Shown: positions 23,151 through 34,510 of the stretch, one piece after another
Position numbering within the stretch: the stretch's first letter is position 1
How the letters are laid out: each line of letters starts with the position of its first letter
NCBI GenBank assembly: GCA_030522415.1
Contig: CM060131.1
Span: 10,683,203-10,747,202 of the forward strand
DNA: 64,000 bases
Direction: 5' to 3'
DNA from: Channallabes apus
Taxonomy: Eukaryota; Chordata; Actinopteri; Siluriformes; Clariidae
Position numbers and translations under genes: made by a program
The notes under the pieces: generated by a model
The model's database searches: none
What the model was told of the DNA's origin: nothing
What the model saw: the letters and a program-made list of their open reading frames with translations, nothing else

Positions 23151-24754
23151 ATGGAAAATCAAAGTGAAAAAAAGAGAGCGGCATACTTCACAGAGGTTTT
23201 AATGCGCGCATATGAGGAATTTAAGCCAATAATAATGGGGAAAAAAAGCAATACGGCTGCACCGGATAAAGAAAGAGAGTTGACTTGGCAAAAAATAACG
23301 GACAGAGTAAATGCGTGAGTGTATTAAATTAGAAATTTAACAGCGCCTCCCTTTTTATTATAATGCAAAATAATTAAACACCCCTTCCGCGTCCTTTTGA
23401 CTGTTAAATGAAAGCATTTACTTTTCCTGCCATTCATTTCTTTAGGGTAAAATACCAGTGTATACTGACTAGGAATGTATGGTTTCTTATTTAATAAGGT
23501 CTAATCCTTCTGGAGGCAGAAGCCAAGTGAAAATGAAACACAAAAACGTTCTGCAAAAAGGTAATATATTATTACACGATCACTGAACTATTTATTAAAC
23601 ACGGTTTATTACAGTATATTCGTTCTGTCATGTAACTAATAGAATGAAGGCTGAAGCCCATCTAACTGGCGGGGGGGCCACCACCACCTCTCCTCACCCC
23701 ACCTGAGGAGCGGTTCTGTCCCTTAATAAAGGGCCACCAGTGACACTAACATGGTGAAATGTAAGTTTACCACTATGGTTTGTTTTCATTATATGAATTA
23801 ATAAATTACTATCTCTATCACTTAAAGGCTTTTGAACATGCTTAACGTTTTTATGCAGGCTTACTGTATTTAACTGCATATAATGTATAGGCTATTGTGA
23901 TCTTAGTTGTATTACTTTGACATGGTTTTTCCTGCATTAGTGGGTTTTCTTTGATAATATTGAGAATTTTATGCTGGGTTGTATTTTCTTATAGATACTG
24001 GGTTGATTAGATAAAGGGATTATATTATTGGACGCTACAGAAAGAACACAGTCTGTCGCAGTTGCAAGTGTTTTGTTGTCAGGTACAGTACCTTTAGTTG
24101 CTTTTAGGTATTTTTTTTTCTTTTTTGCCAGATAATGTATACTTGCATATTTTCACTGAAGGATGAAGATGAAGAGACCACATCTGCTGTGACAGAAGTG
24201 GACAATGCTGGTAGATCCACTGAGGTGGGATGCATACCATTATAATGCAGCGCCCCCTTTTTACATTAGAGTAACAAACTGTCATTGTTCTTTCACAGTA
24301 CATACCTGGGAATTTCTTCACGGATGAAGGTCCTTTAACCTCAATGCACGATCTAAGCGGTGTAAGAATTTGTGTGCAGTTGTCCATATTTACATTTTAT
24401 TTTCTGACAGAATCTCAGAATTTATTTAATTATTTTTGAATAATAATTCCTAGTTTCCTTCCTACTGTAGTTGCCAAGAGCTGTATAAGGTCCATCTTCA
24501 AGAACAAATAAGAAAAAGTGACATGGAGATGGACCTTATACAACTTCAAATGGAAAAGAAAAGGCTATCCATTAAAAAAGCAACACTAGAAATTTAATTA
24601 CTGGAGCATCGCCTTAAGGTGAGAACTTGTGCGTATATTAATCTGTTGCGTGTTAAAAGTGTTGTGTATATAAAGCAATGTCATAAAAAAGCCACACATT
24701 TTATTTCATTTTACTTTCATTGTTTTTCAGGAAAAAAAGAAATTAACCATATAG
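23151..24754 (+). pseudogene. Harbinger Myb/SANT-like gene, copy 2
   Basis: Exon 1 starts with ATG at 23151 and lacks about five codons present in copy 1 (TEAELEVLM becomes TEVLM). It keeps the downstream frame FKPIIMGKKSNTAAPDKE that copy 1 has lost. Later exons align one for one with copy 1, including DEDEETTSAVTEVDNAG near 24165 and the charged exon near 24480-24618. Exon 7 has a TAA after TLEI where copy 1 keeps reading. The last exon runs past the copy 1 stop to TAG at 24752. Confidence 0.75.
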
Positions 24755-24772
24755 CAGACCAGTGCAAACTAT

Positions 24773-26029
24773 TTAATAAAAGTAATTTTGACAAATCCTG
24801 TCTCCCAAAAGTTTTCCATCTCTGTTGTGTGCAAAAATCTGTAGAGGTTCCTCTGGGCCATCTTCTTCAATATAAGGAAAGGCTCTCTCCTCTTATAGTG
24901 GCAATGTTGTGAAGCACAACACAAGCCATTATGATGTCACATGCCCTCTCTGGACTGACCCGGAGCCCACACAGACACTGAAACCTAGACTTGAGGATCC
25001 CTATGGTCATCTCCACCTTGGCCCGTGTTCGACTGTGAGCCAGGTTATAGCGTGTTCTTTGGTCCAGGATCAGGTTCAGGGTAGGGTGGCATTAAATAGG
25101 GCAGACAAGGGTATCCTTGTCCCCCAGCAAGTAACTACTGTACTGTCCTGTAATGATTCAAGTGTACAATACAAATATAGTAAAAAGAAAAAAAAACATT
25201 GTATGAAGAAAAACATACCCTGCTGAAATGTCTGGCATAATGATGACACAGATCCTGGCCATTTTGTCTTATCATTAGTAATGATGTGGGTGGCTTCACA
25301 TATGTGGAAAAAAGTAATTAGTTTAATGATTTTAACAAGGCAAAAAATTAAGGACGCAAAATTAAGTTGTTACCTGTACACTGATACTATGAATAGATTT
25401 CCTATTAACATCGTCTCCCTCATTTATTGAAGCTATAGCTTTAGCTTTAATAGGAATGTAGGTGCCATCAATGCACCCAATTACATTTGAAAACCCTGAA
25501 ATAGAAAGTCATATATGGGAGGATCAAGTGTGTGTGTGTGCAGTATGAATACATGTATATAAATAGTATGACTACATATTAAAAATGCGTCATCAATTTT
25601 ACTACAAAAGGATAAACCTGCCACTCTGTGGAATTCCTCTTTAATACCACACAGAGGTTTATGGCCAGGGACCTGTACACATGTGTGTAAGAAGTGTTTA
25701 AGAGCCAGATATACAGTTGCCTTTCCCACATGCTCTGCATCACATGCCCCACATTGTACAAAAAATGCCCTGGAAAAAACGAAGTGATATACACGGAATG
25801 TTTACTAAGCGCAGACCCGCCGTTTGTGACATTTGCAATATGCGGTTTCAAGAGATGTGTTAAATAATTTAATTCCACTGAAAACCAATAACGCTCTTTC
25901 AAATAATCATTAGAAAATAATAAAAAAAAAAAACATCAATACGAGGTCTTATAATTCTCTCCCGGCGAAAAAGCCTCGTATAGTTTGTGCCTCCGCGTCC
26001 ACGGGATCCTCATCAAAGGGGCGCGGCAT
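24773..26029 (-). pseudogene. HARBI1-like transposase, copy 2
   Basis: It begins with ATG at 26027-26029 and follows the copy 1 exon pattern. Exon 1 has several small deletions (near 25700-25960) that break the frame. Exon 2 (about 25500-25390) keeps the two bases lost in copy 1. Exon 3 is shortened: the segment before the second catalytic Asp block is partly deleted near 25240-25300. It is not functional. Confidence 0.8.
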
Positions 26030-26933
26030 GCTGAATAACCTTCTGAAACAAACTTACCCTGGAACATAACCTGCTACCGAGCAGGTTATCTTCAGAGAGT
26101 AAGTTGCTATGGTTACATACATACCCAGAAAGTTAACTCCGTTTTTGGAACCGGAAGTTGAGGTTATCCACTAACTTACCCTCAAACTTATCTGGGTATG
26201 TCACATAACCTGCTTTCTGGAACAGCCCCCAGCTCCAGCCATGCCGTGTAGTACCTCCGTGATGATCCACAACCGACTGATCCACAGCGCGGGCACAGCG
26301 TCTCCAAACACGCATGCGCGGTTTAATTTGGACACATTTTCGGCTTCAGTAGACATTCAATACTTCAGACTGAAAGACGACTGCCCCCTACAGGTAATGA
26401 AGGGTATTTTCACAGCTTCCCACACGCAGCCGTGCAAAGCCGCGGCAAGTCACGGGATCCCTTTTCTCGAAACGTGCGTTTTTAATGGCGACATCTGTAG
26501 ACTCAAAGTCAGCCTTAAGATTTGACATTTTTTTTGCTTTCTGATATTCTCTTCTAGTCACCGTAGTCATGAAGTGTGGTTATTTGAGTTACTGTTGCTT
26601 TCATCTTAGCTTGAATCAGTAAAAAAAATGTGTTTGACCTCTCTAACCAACATGGCATTTCTCCTCAAATTATAAAAATTTTATTTATTTTTATAACAAA
26701 ATGTTTGAGAATTTAAGGCTGTTGTTTGTAAAAATCCCATTGGATAGGGAGTTTCTAAAAACTCAAACCAACCACCGTAGCAATGGTTAAAATGTTACCA
26801 AGATACCCCCGCCCCCCCCTCAGCATTTCTCTTGTTATTAAGGATGAATTATTAAAAGCATTCTTAATAAATGGAAAAGCATTTTGAACAACACGTTTTT
26901 GAAATTATTGTTAGGAATTTATTCTGAGGGTCA

Positions 26934-27000
26934 GCACGGTGGCATGGTGGTTTGCACCTCCAGGTTCCGGGTTTGATTACTGCTACAATGATAGTTCTAT
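26934..27000 (+). repeat. SINE family A head fragment
   Basis: CAGCACGGTGGCATGGTGG...TTTGCACCTCCAGG...GGGTTTGATTAC corresponds to the tRNA-like head of the 28,305 SINE. The body is missing. Confidence 0.65.
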
Positions 27001-28290
27001 ATAGTGTCCATATTGACTACTGTATCATTGCAGTATTTATAGAATAATAAATTATGTCATATACAGTATGTCACAGATTGACTGCTGAAAACTCAATGTA
27101 CCTCATGCTAAACAAGGGGGAAATGCTTTCCCCAATGTGTTCCATGTTCATATAATAATATAATGCATTTAATTATGGGTAACTATAATTGTGATAAATG
27201 TGAATATTATGTGCTATGCTTCATATTAGCTGTAGATCATTATAATAGCCAGATTAACCTAGTGGGAGTATCAGACAGACTTTTAATAAATCTTATATTA
27301 ACCCTATAATCATGCTCACAAACAGTGCAAGTACTGTATGAAGACTTAAGCCTCTGCTTTCGTCCATGCATGGTGTCTAGACGTACTTGCCACTATGTGC
27401 TTATGGACGTATAAATCAACGCTAAGTATGTTTCATGTCATGTTTCATGTTATACTGTAGTATTAAGGTTATGGGTCCACCCAGTGCAGCAAGACTGGAA
27501 AATAAAATAAGTGCGCGCTCATAAAAGATAGTAGTGAGGTGTTACAGACTGCCCCTGGTGGTTGAGAATGCTTCATAAAACTATCATGATATACAGGAGT
27601 AAAAGTGTTTTTTTCTTGTTCCAAATTAATACATCATTGACATGTTTTATGTAAAAAATTATGACAGGAAATGGAGTGTGTGCAAGTTTTTTTTTTATTG
27701 AATTGTGATGTGAAGAAGAAAAAAACATTTCAAAGTGAACTGGAATGACCTGCTGGAGTTGGCAGGCTAAACAGTGCAAAATTTCACATCCAAATATGAG
27801 AATGTGAGAGCATGAGGAGCTCTCCAAAATGTGAACCAGAATAAAGATGAGTGAATCTCACTAGGTTATGCAAGGTCAATGCCTACATGCCTTCAGCACT
27901 GAGCTCCACCGATGAGACTATTTTTAATAGCACACTCCTACAGTACATCTGAGACCTACACAGGCCTGCGTTCAGGGAATGAGAGTGAGCATTTAGAGCT
28001 GTAATAGCAGCAAGCTCACACAAGGCCTGTCAGGATTATTAAAGCTACCGACGTGCCTGTGTGTAATGCACGTTCAAATGCCCGAGGGCTTTGTTCCTTT
28101 TAGCTTAAGTGTGACCTGAATAATTCCTTCAAAAATAATTCATTAGTCTGTTTCCTCTCTAGCATCTGGACTTGAAATGAAACCATCCTCCTCCTGAGAA
28201 TGGCTGCTTGCAGAGAAAAAGAACAGAGGACTCCAAAAGAAAAGATTAGAATAATTTTATTATATTTATAATATTAATAATTAATTAATA
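27001..28290. other. Spacer without recognised gene
   Basis: AT-rich; no open frame with a recognisable motif and no transposon ends seen. Confidence 0.45.
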
Positions 28291-28304
28291 AATAATATAA
28301 GTAA

Positions 28305-28694
28305 GGCGGCGCGGTGGTGTAGTGGTTAGCACTGTCGCCTTGCACCTCCAGGGTCTGGGTTCGATTCCCCGGCCAGGCTCGATTCCCGTCTCTGTGTGCA
28401 TGGAGTTTGCATGTTCTCCCCGTGCTTGGTGGGTTTCCTCCGGGTACTCCGGTTTCCTCCCACAGTCCAAAGATATGCAGGTTAGGCTAATTGGCGTTCC
28501 CAAATTGCCCGTAGTGTGTGATTGGGTGTGTGTGTGTGTGATTGTATGTGTGTGTGCCCTGCGATGGATTGGCACCCTGTCCAGGGTGTACCCCGCCTAG
28601 TGCCCGAAGTCTCCTGGGATAGGCTCCAGGTCCCCCGCGACCCTGAACACAGGATTAAGCGGTATAGAAGAATGAATGAATGAATGAATGAATG
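28305..28694 (+). repeat. tRNA-derived SINE, family A, full length
   Basis: The head GGCGGCGCGGTGGTGTAGTGG contains an A-box-like TGTAGTGGTTAGC and, about 40 bases on, the B box GGGTTCGATTCC, the internal RNA polymerase III promoter of a tRNA-derived SINE. A conserved core and a (GAAT)n tail follow. A 14-bp duplication, AATAATATAAGTAA, flanks it (28291-28304, 28695-28708). This is the best copy in the window and the reference for the fragments at 10546, 17195, 26934, 29030 and 57796. Confidence 0.93.
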
Positions 28695-28843
28695 AATAAT
28701 ATAAGTAATACTTATATAAATTTATTATATTGATTAGGTTATAAGAAAAATATATTCGAATATTTAAGATACAAAATAAGATATATTCATACTAGATTTA
28801 ACCCCAGAAATATAATATTTATGAAAACTGTAATTGTATGTAC

Positions 28844-28880
28844 AATATTCATCTGAATACTGTACATTCAGATGAATATT
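28844..28880. repeat. Perfect 15-bp hairpin
   Basis: AATATTCATCTGAAT (28844-28858) is exactly inverted at 28866-28880 with a 7-base loop in otherwise AT-rich spacer. Confidence 0.8.
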
Positions 28881-29029
28881 CTTATGTATGTTCTTCAAAT
28901 ATTAACTAATGTAAAACTCAATTTGAACAACTTCAAATCATATCATTTGCATGCATTGTTGCATGGATTAGAATTTTTTTCAATCTGGAAATGGAATGTA
29001 CTATCCAGTGAGTACCACTTACAGTAGAT

Positions 29030-29265
29030 ATAAAATTCAGCTTATCCTGTTCAGTGTCATGGGAGGCCTGGAGCCTATCCAGGAGCACAAGGTGAGGTAC
29101 ACCCTGGAGAGGCCCCCAATCCATTGCAGGGCACAAGCAGGCACACTATCCTACACACGTTCAGATACTATGGGCAATTTGGAAACCCTAATTAGCCTAA
29201 TTTGCATGTCTTTGAACTGTGCGAGAAACACCCAGAACCCGAAGAAAACCCACCAAAAAATTTAT
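29030..29265 (-). repeat. Degenerate SINE family A fragment
   Basis: Reverse copy recognised by GGAGCCTATCCAGGAG, TACACCCTGGAGAGG and GGGCAATTTGGAAACC. The tRNA-like head is missing. Confidence 0.75.
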
Positions 29266-29360
29266 TAAACACAAACCTATATATTTTAACAAATAAAACT
29301 AATAATCAAAGTATCTCAAAAGGAATGGTGCTATATCAACAAGGCAGAGCCATACGTACA

Positions 29361-29361
29361 A

Positions 29362-29412
<51 letters not shown>

Positions 29413-29413
29413 C
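29361..29413. repeat. (ATT)n microsatellite
   Basis: A trinucleotide tract of about 50 bp. Confidence 0.96.
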
Positions 29414-30365
29414 ATTGTTGTTGTTATTGTTTTCTTTAACTGCATGCTTAAACACAACATAATTTCCTATCTATTTCAGTTTCAATCTATTGAAAGTGCA
29501 TCTCTAAGGGTATGAGATGTTCGATTGCAAACGCTGACAAATCCCAGGGCTCCTATTCCCATTGGTATTGTTGTGGCTTTCATTCCTCACATGCATTCAA
29601 TATCAATTTCAAGTCTTGATAGACTTTGGTCTTGATATTTTGTTAGTTTTTCAGCTACTTTTACTGAAACATTCCTTTCACAGAAAGGTCTATGAGTAAA
29701 CAAATTTCCCCCCTTTTTTGTTCTCGATGACAGTGTCTCGCCTGTTGACGTTTGGCTTGCGATTGGTCTGTATTGGCACGTCCCATGGAATCACAACATC
29801 GTCTTATCCTGTTACTGTTTGGTGCTCATGTTTGTACCATTTTTCTTTTACTGGTGTTCCAGTGCATGTATGTGGTGGCATTGTTTTGTAAGTAGTTATT
29901 CAGTTTTGACTAGCTCAGGTGACCCTGCAACTTTATAGCTTTGTTTGTGTGGTCTAGTAGGAGAGTTGTTTTCCACTGGTCCATATTTGCTGTAAGGAAC
30001 TGGATGAGGATTGATGATATTTTATACCTGTCGAGGCATTTTAGGCAACCAGTCATGGGACACAGAGTCAACCACATTTCTTCTTGTCCATCCAGGCTGC
30101 TGACAGTGTATTTTTATTATTGTTTTTTACTTCTTCAGTGATAGCCCTGTTTATTAGAAGCTGTTCTTTACAACTACTGCTCCCTTTTTGTTGTACAGGA
30201 AGTAGATTGTTTCCTTCTAGGTGCTTGTAAACTCTCTTGGTGGTGATGGATGTTAAGATGTTGTAGGTGGTAGGGAGACATGTTGGGACTGTAGTTTTTA
30301 GGATTTTTATTTTCCTCTGTTTTGAGAAGTAGATACAGTAGGTGGTACCAGTTGTGAGTTATTCC

Positions 30366-30880
30366 TGTAGATGAGGACATATTATTTCACTAGTTTTGAC
30401 GCATATCTTTGGCTTGCCTTCTTTACTCACACGAAAAACTGAAGTCCGATGATCTCTTTGTCTCTTGTATTTTATTTTGTCAGCATCAAAGAATCAACAC
30501 TTCATACAGTCGTCTTGAGTAAATCCACAGTTGCTGTATCAAACGGTTCAAGACTTTCTTACGCATATAACAGCACATTTGCTGTATATCTGATTACAGT
30601 TAGCTTACGGTCAAAAGCTCGTGTTTCCGTAGCCTTCCACATCTAAACTGAACTTTCTATCACACGATAGTCATACAAATACATGTAATAGTGGAATGAC
30701 ATCACAGACCAACTTACGATTGTTAAAGTGGATGCTGAACTAACATGTTCAAAGCTTATGGCTTATGTAATAAACTTAATGCTTAATGCTTAACTAATGA
30801 ACAGAATAAGATAGAATAAAATTAAATAAAACAAATTAACACAACAACAAATTCATAACAAATACGATTAGGCTTTTACA
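30366..30880 (-). repeat. 3' LTR of the BEL element
   Basis: On minus it runs TGTAAAAGCC...CATCTACA. A purine-rich stretch (minus AATTAGGGGCTGGAA) precedes it as the polypurine tract. It is collinear with 47,250-47,755, with scattered substitutions of the order of several percent by eye. Confidence 0.9.
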
Positions 30881-31069
30881 TTCCAGCCCCTAATTGACAG
30901 GCATTAAGACTGACAATTAGATCTTTGTGTTGTTTTTTTTTGTTTGTTTTGTAACGACATACAATTAAACTTTCTTAACCTTTTGAACCATTTAAATCTT
31001 TTAAATGTATAATATTTATCTCAGGTGTTTATATTTGCGTATCAACTTTCATAACAGATTATCACACAT

Positions 31070-31803
31070 TTAACAGTCCGTTTCACATATGAGGCACACC
31101 TTGTCAATGGGTCTTTCCAGATTGTTGGTCTTAGTTTTAACCAACACACGTCTCACGAGTCCTTTTTTCGTGACACATGTGACACACCTGGAGAGAAACT
31201 TTCTCACATCAAATCCAATTCTGAAAGTACAGTGTAATTTCTACCACTGTGTCCAATCTTTTCATGAACGTCTCTTAATATTAACATTGTGATATGTGAG
31301 TCTTTAGGTATAATGTCTGGGTGTTTAACGTGCTCTGGCATTGCGGACCTGCCGAGACGTCCTACGACTCTCAGCAATCCATCCTGTAGTACTGGGTCCA
31401 GTTTCGACAAGCAACTGTTTCTTTTTACAGATGCCTTGCGTTTTGGCTGTGTGGGAATTTCCCTTTTGAATTCTGCTGCTGCTTTACTCTTTTGCAACGT
31501 GAGAATTTCTTCCTTAAAATTTTATCTTTGAGTGAACTTAATGATTTCGTTTTCTGCTCTTGTTAGGTCTTGAACTGTTAGAGACTTGTAATTTTCTGTC
31601 TTTGGATTATCTACTTGTGTTTTGACCCTTTCTGTTTTTTGTTTGAGCATGTCTCTGATGCGAAAGATCCAGGCAACAGATCTTTTTAACTTGTGCCAAT
31701 CAGAGTGATAATTAATCAATTTACTCACTGTGTCTGTGCTTTCTGTAATGCTCATAATGTTCACTAAAGCTGAGAGCTTAATTTTGTTGTGATTTTCTTT
31801 CAT
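31070..31803 (-). pseudogene. BEL Pol C-terminus with integrase core missing
   Basis: Frames at 31803-31522 and 31497-31204 carry the segment linking RNase H to integrase (TVQDLTRAENEIIKF) and the integrase zinc domain start (RDVHEKIGHSGRN). The downstream frame then passes, within about 100 bases, to a CVTC-like piece and to the extreme C-terminus (NNLERPIDKVCLI). The roughly 200-residue DDE core expected between them is absent, so the element cannot integrate by itself. Confidence 0.8.
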
Positions 31804-31822
31804 CGACGTGTCATAAATGTTC

Positions 31823-32368
31823 TCAGGCCATTTTCACTCTGCTTCTTTGAGAAAGGAGGGACCATGGATCCAGTCGACATTTTTTTATGAACCTTTCACA
31901 GGATACCCCTCTGGATGCAGAATCAGCTGGGTTTTTTGAGGTATTAACGTACCTCCATTGCTGTGACTTGGTTGACTCTCTTATAATGGCAATTCTGTTG
32001 GCCACAAAGGTTTTAAAATGAAGCGTTTCATTGTCAATGTATCTCAAAACAGTTGTGCTGTCAGTCCAAAACATAGAGTCCAGCAATTTCAATTCTAGCT
32101 GTTCTTTCAACATTTTGACATTTTTTACAGCGACCACTGTCGCAGTCAGTTCCATTCGTGGAATGGTGGTTTGTTTCAGAGGTGCTACACGAGAGTTCCC
32201 CATCATGACTGCACAATGTGTGAGTCAGCATTTACTAACCTGAGGTATGAGACAACTCCATATCCCATTTCACTTGCATCCGAGAAGTGGTGGAGTTGTG
32301 CTGTAGCTGTAACTCCGAAGTTGGCTGGTTTTATGCATCTTGCTATGCTGAACTCGGACAGTTGGTGC
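31823..32368 (-). pseudogene. BEL RNase H region
   Basis: On minus, RCIKPANFG near 32,330 leads into the HHFSDASEMGYG block with the first catalytic Asp. VAPLKQTTIPRMELTA near 32,180 and FWTDSTTVLRYI near 32,070 follow; all are hallmark BEL/Pao RNase H motifs. The later WRYVNTSKNPADSASRG segment is also conserved. The upstream edge is the insertion point of the LINE, marked by AGCT at 32369-32372. Confidence 0.87.
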
Positions 32369-33664
32369 AGCTATGACGCAGACTGGGACATTGTCAGAAA
32401 CAGCTCCAATGACGTCAGCATGTTTACGGAAGTGGTTGTGGGATTCATTGGGAAGCTAGCGGATGATACCGTGGAGAAAAAGACTTCCAAACCAGAAGCC
32501 GTGGGTGGATAAAACCATCCGCGATGCTCTGAGATCTCGCACCGCTTCCTACAACACGGGACTTGCATCGGGGGACATGGAACCATACAAGGCTGCGTCA
32601 TACAACGTCCAGAAGGTGGTGAAAGAGGCGAAGCAGCGCTTCGGGAGAAAACTAGAGTCACAACTTCAACAGAGTGACTCTAGGAGCCTGTGGCAGGGAC
32701 TGAGAACAATAACGGATTATAAAGCACCAACATCCGGTATGATGAACGCGGACGCGACTCTTGCAGAGGAGTTGAACACTTTCTACGCTCGCTTCGAGGC
32801 TGCAGCTAAAGACGCTAGCGATGCTAATGCTAGCAGTGCTAGTGATGCTAATGCTAGCGGCGCTAACAGCTGCAGACACTAAGACACTGCCAGCACGGGA
32901 AACGCGCTCATCATCACCGAGCACGACGTGAGGAAATCCTTCAAGAGAGTGAATACCAGGAAAGCAGCAGGACCAGACGGCATCTCAGGCCCTATTCTCA
33001 GGGCCTGCGCAGACCAGCTAGCACCTGTGTTCACTGAGATATTCAACATCTCTTTATCTCAGTCGGTGATCCCCACATGCTTCAAAGAGTCCATCATTGT
33101 TCCTGTCCCGAAGAAACCTCATCCTGCTTTCCTCAATGACTATCGCCCTGTAGCCCTCACCTCAGTAGTGATGAAGTGCTTTGAGCGCCTGGTTAGAGAC
33201 TTCATCATTTCTTCACTACCCGACACACTGGACCCTCTGCAGTTTGCATACCGTCAGGACCGCTCCACGGACGATGCAATCTCTCATCTACTCCATACAT
33301 CACTCACTCACCTGGGGCCTCATGTATCAATGCTGCGTACGCACAAAAACTTTGCTTACGCCAGTTTTCACGCTCATGGTCAGATTTACTAACAGTGAAA
33401 TTAACGTGAGAATGTGCGCTCTTCCACGTCAACTTCCTGTCTGGCGTACGTGTATTTCTTGTGTGTGTTTGTTTTATTTCCGTTGGCGACTGCTAGAGGC
33501 AATTATGTTAAATTGCACACTACAAAGTATCGCACCAACACATGTGAAAAACATTGCTATTAATTTATAATTGATAAAATGGGTTAATTGAAACAATACT
33601 TTTCTACCAATTATTTGATTTAGAGCATATAAAAGCATTTTCAAATGTATACAACCCTTAGTCT

Positions 33665-34510
33665 ATGGCAATGGCAGTTTTGGCCTTATTAGAGGACATT
33701 GTCAATGGCCGAATCCGAAGGGAACACATTTTTAGGGATCACAGTGATTTTCTGGCCCATGATGATGACTGGCTTATTAGCCGTTTCAGATTTCCAAGAG
33801 CTATCCTCTTGGAGCTCTGTGCTGAGTTGGGTCCAAATTTGGAAAGAGAGACAGCGAGGAGCCACGCATTACCCGTTCCCTTACAGGTGCTGACAACGCT
33901 TGGGTTCCTGGCAACTGGTTCTTTCCAAAGGGAACTGGTAGACCGCTCGGGTTAAGCCAGTCGTTTTTGAGCCGTGCAATGCCAGCTGTATGGGACGGGA
34001 TCACCCGCATGTCTAGCAGTTGGATTCCATATCATGCAGTTGACCAGCCAAACATTAAAGCACAATTTGCAGCGATCGCCGGTTTTCCTAATGTAATCGG
34101 AGCCATCGACTGCATGCACATTGCTATAAAGGCGCCATCTGAAGACGAATTTGCATACGTGAATCGGAAACATTTCCATTCAATAAATGTGCAAATAATA
34201 TGTGATGCTCAAACAGATTGCATGATCTGACCGCGCGCACACACCCCCGCCCCGTTGCATGATCTGACTGCGCGCTGCGTCGCATGATCTGGGGAAAAAA
34301 CAATGCTAGACCAGTATGCCCCCTTCAAATTTCTCACTGCCCCTCCATATGGTCTGGTCTAGAACCGGCCCTGCTCAAATGCGCCTAACAAATATTGTGG
34401 CAAGGTGGCCTGGGTCAACCCATGATTCAATCATGCTCACAAACAGCATGGCTGGGATGAGGCTCCAAGGTGGCAGGGTGCGCCATGGGTGGCTTCTTGG
34501 TGAGTGATGT
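33665..34510 (+). pseudogene. HARBI1-like transposase of the nested Harbinger
   Basis: The frame 33665-33955 encodes the helical N-terminus (AVLALLEDIVNGRIRRE; DDDWLISRFRFPRAILLELC). A one-base shift near 33952 leads to 33967-34213 with AGFPNVIGAIDCMHIAIKAP, holding the first catalytic Asp; the usual Gly after Asp is replaced by Cys. Then comes an insertion, and the frame resumes near 34377 with IVARWPGSTHDSIML, holding the second Asp. The Glu-containing block was not found. It differs from the copy 1/2 transposases in having no introns in this region. Confidence 0.82.
34214..34371. mobile_element. Small hAT-like MITE inside the Harbinger transposase
   Basis: About 158 bp interrupts the transposase frame and is flanked by TGCTCAAA (34206-34213 and 34372-34379). 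The left end CAGATTGC and the right GGTCTAGAACCGGCCC resemble hAT termini (CAGGGCCGGTTCTAG is common in fish hAT MITEs, from memory). Internal GCATGATCTGACYGCGCGC units repeat. Confidence 0.65.

Larger units (their letters stand above)
22932..26229 (+). mobile_element. PIF/Harbinger DNA transposon, copy 2
   Basis: Same termini as copy 1 (GGGGGTGTTCCAGAAAGC at left; right end GCTTTCTGGAACAGCCCC with one changed base). CAG flanks both sides (22928-22930, with one extra G before the element, and 26230-26232), again a CWG duplication. Gene order and introns match copy 1 throughout, but this copy has more indels. The independent CTG and CAG targets show the two copies arose by separate transpositions and not by segmental duplication. 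Confidence 0.92.
22904..26322 (-). other. Candidate host first exon split by Harbinger copy 2
   Basis: On minus, a CpG-richer stretch (about 26,500-26,230) runs toward the Harbinger right end. On the far side of the element the sequence continues for 20 bases and meets GAG|GTAAGT (donor complement at 22904-22909). Ignoring the transposon and one copy of its CAG duplication, frames with ATG codons run from about 26,322 or 26,243 into that donor. No protein family is recognised and no second exon was found, so this is a hypothesis only. Confidence 0.25.

Noticed and set aside
28285..28600. Open frames on both strands of 90-96 codons
   Set aside because: They lie wholly within the tRNA-derived SINE; similar frames recur at 57,959-58,242 in another SINE copy.
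30881..30884. TTCC on both sides of 30,366-30,880, considered as a solo-LTR duplication
   Set aside because: The right side is the polypurine tract and internal region of the BEL element, so the match is coincidental; the real partner flank is at 47,756.
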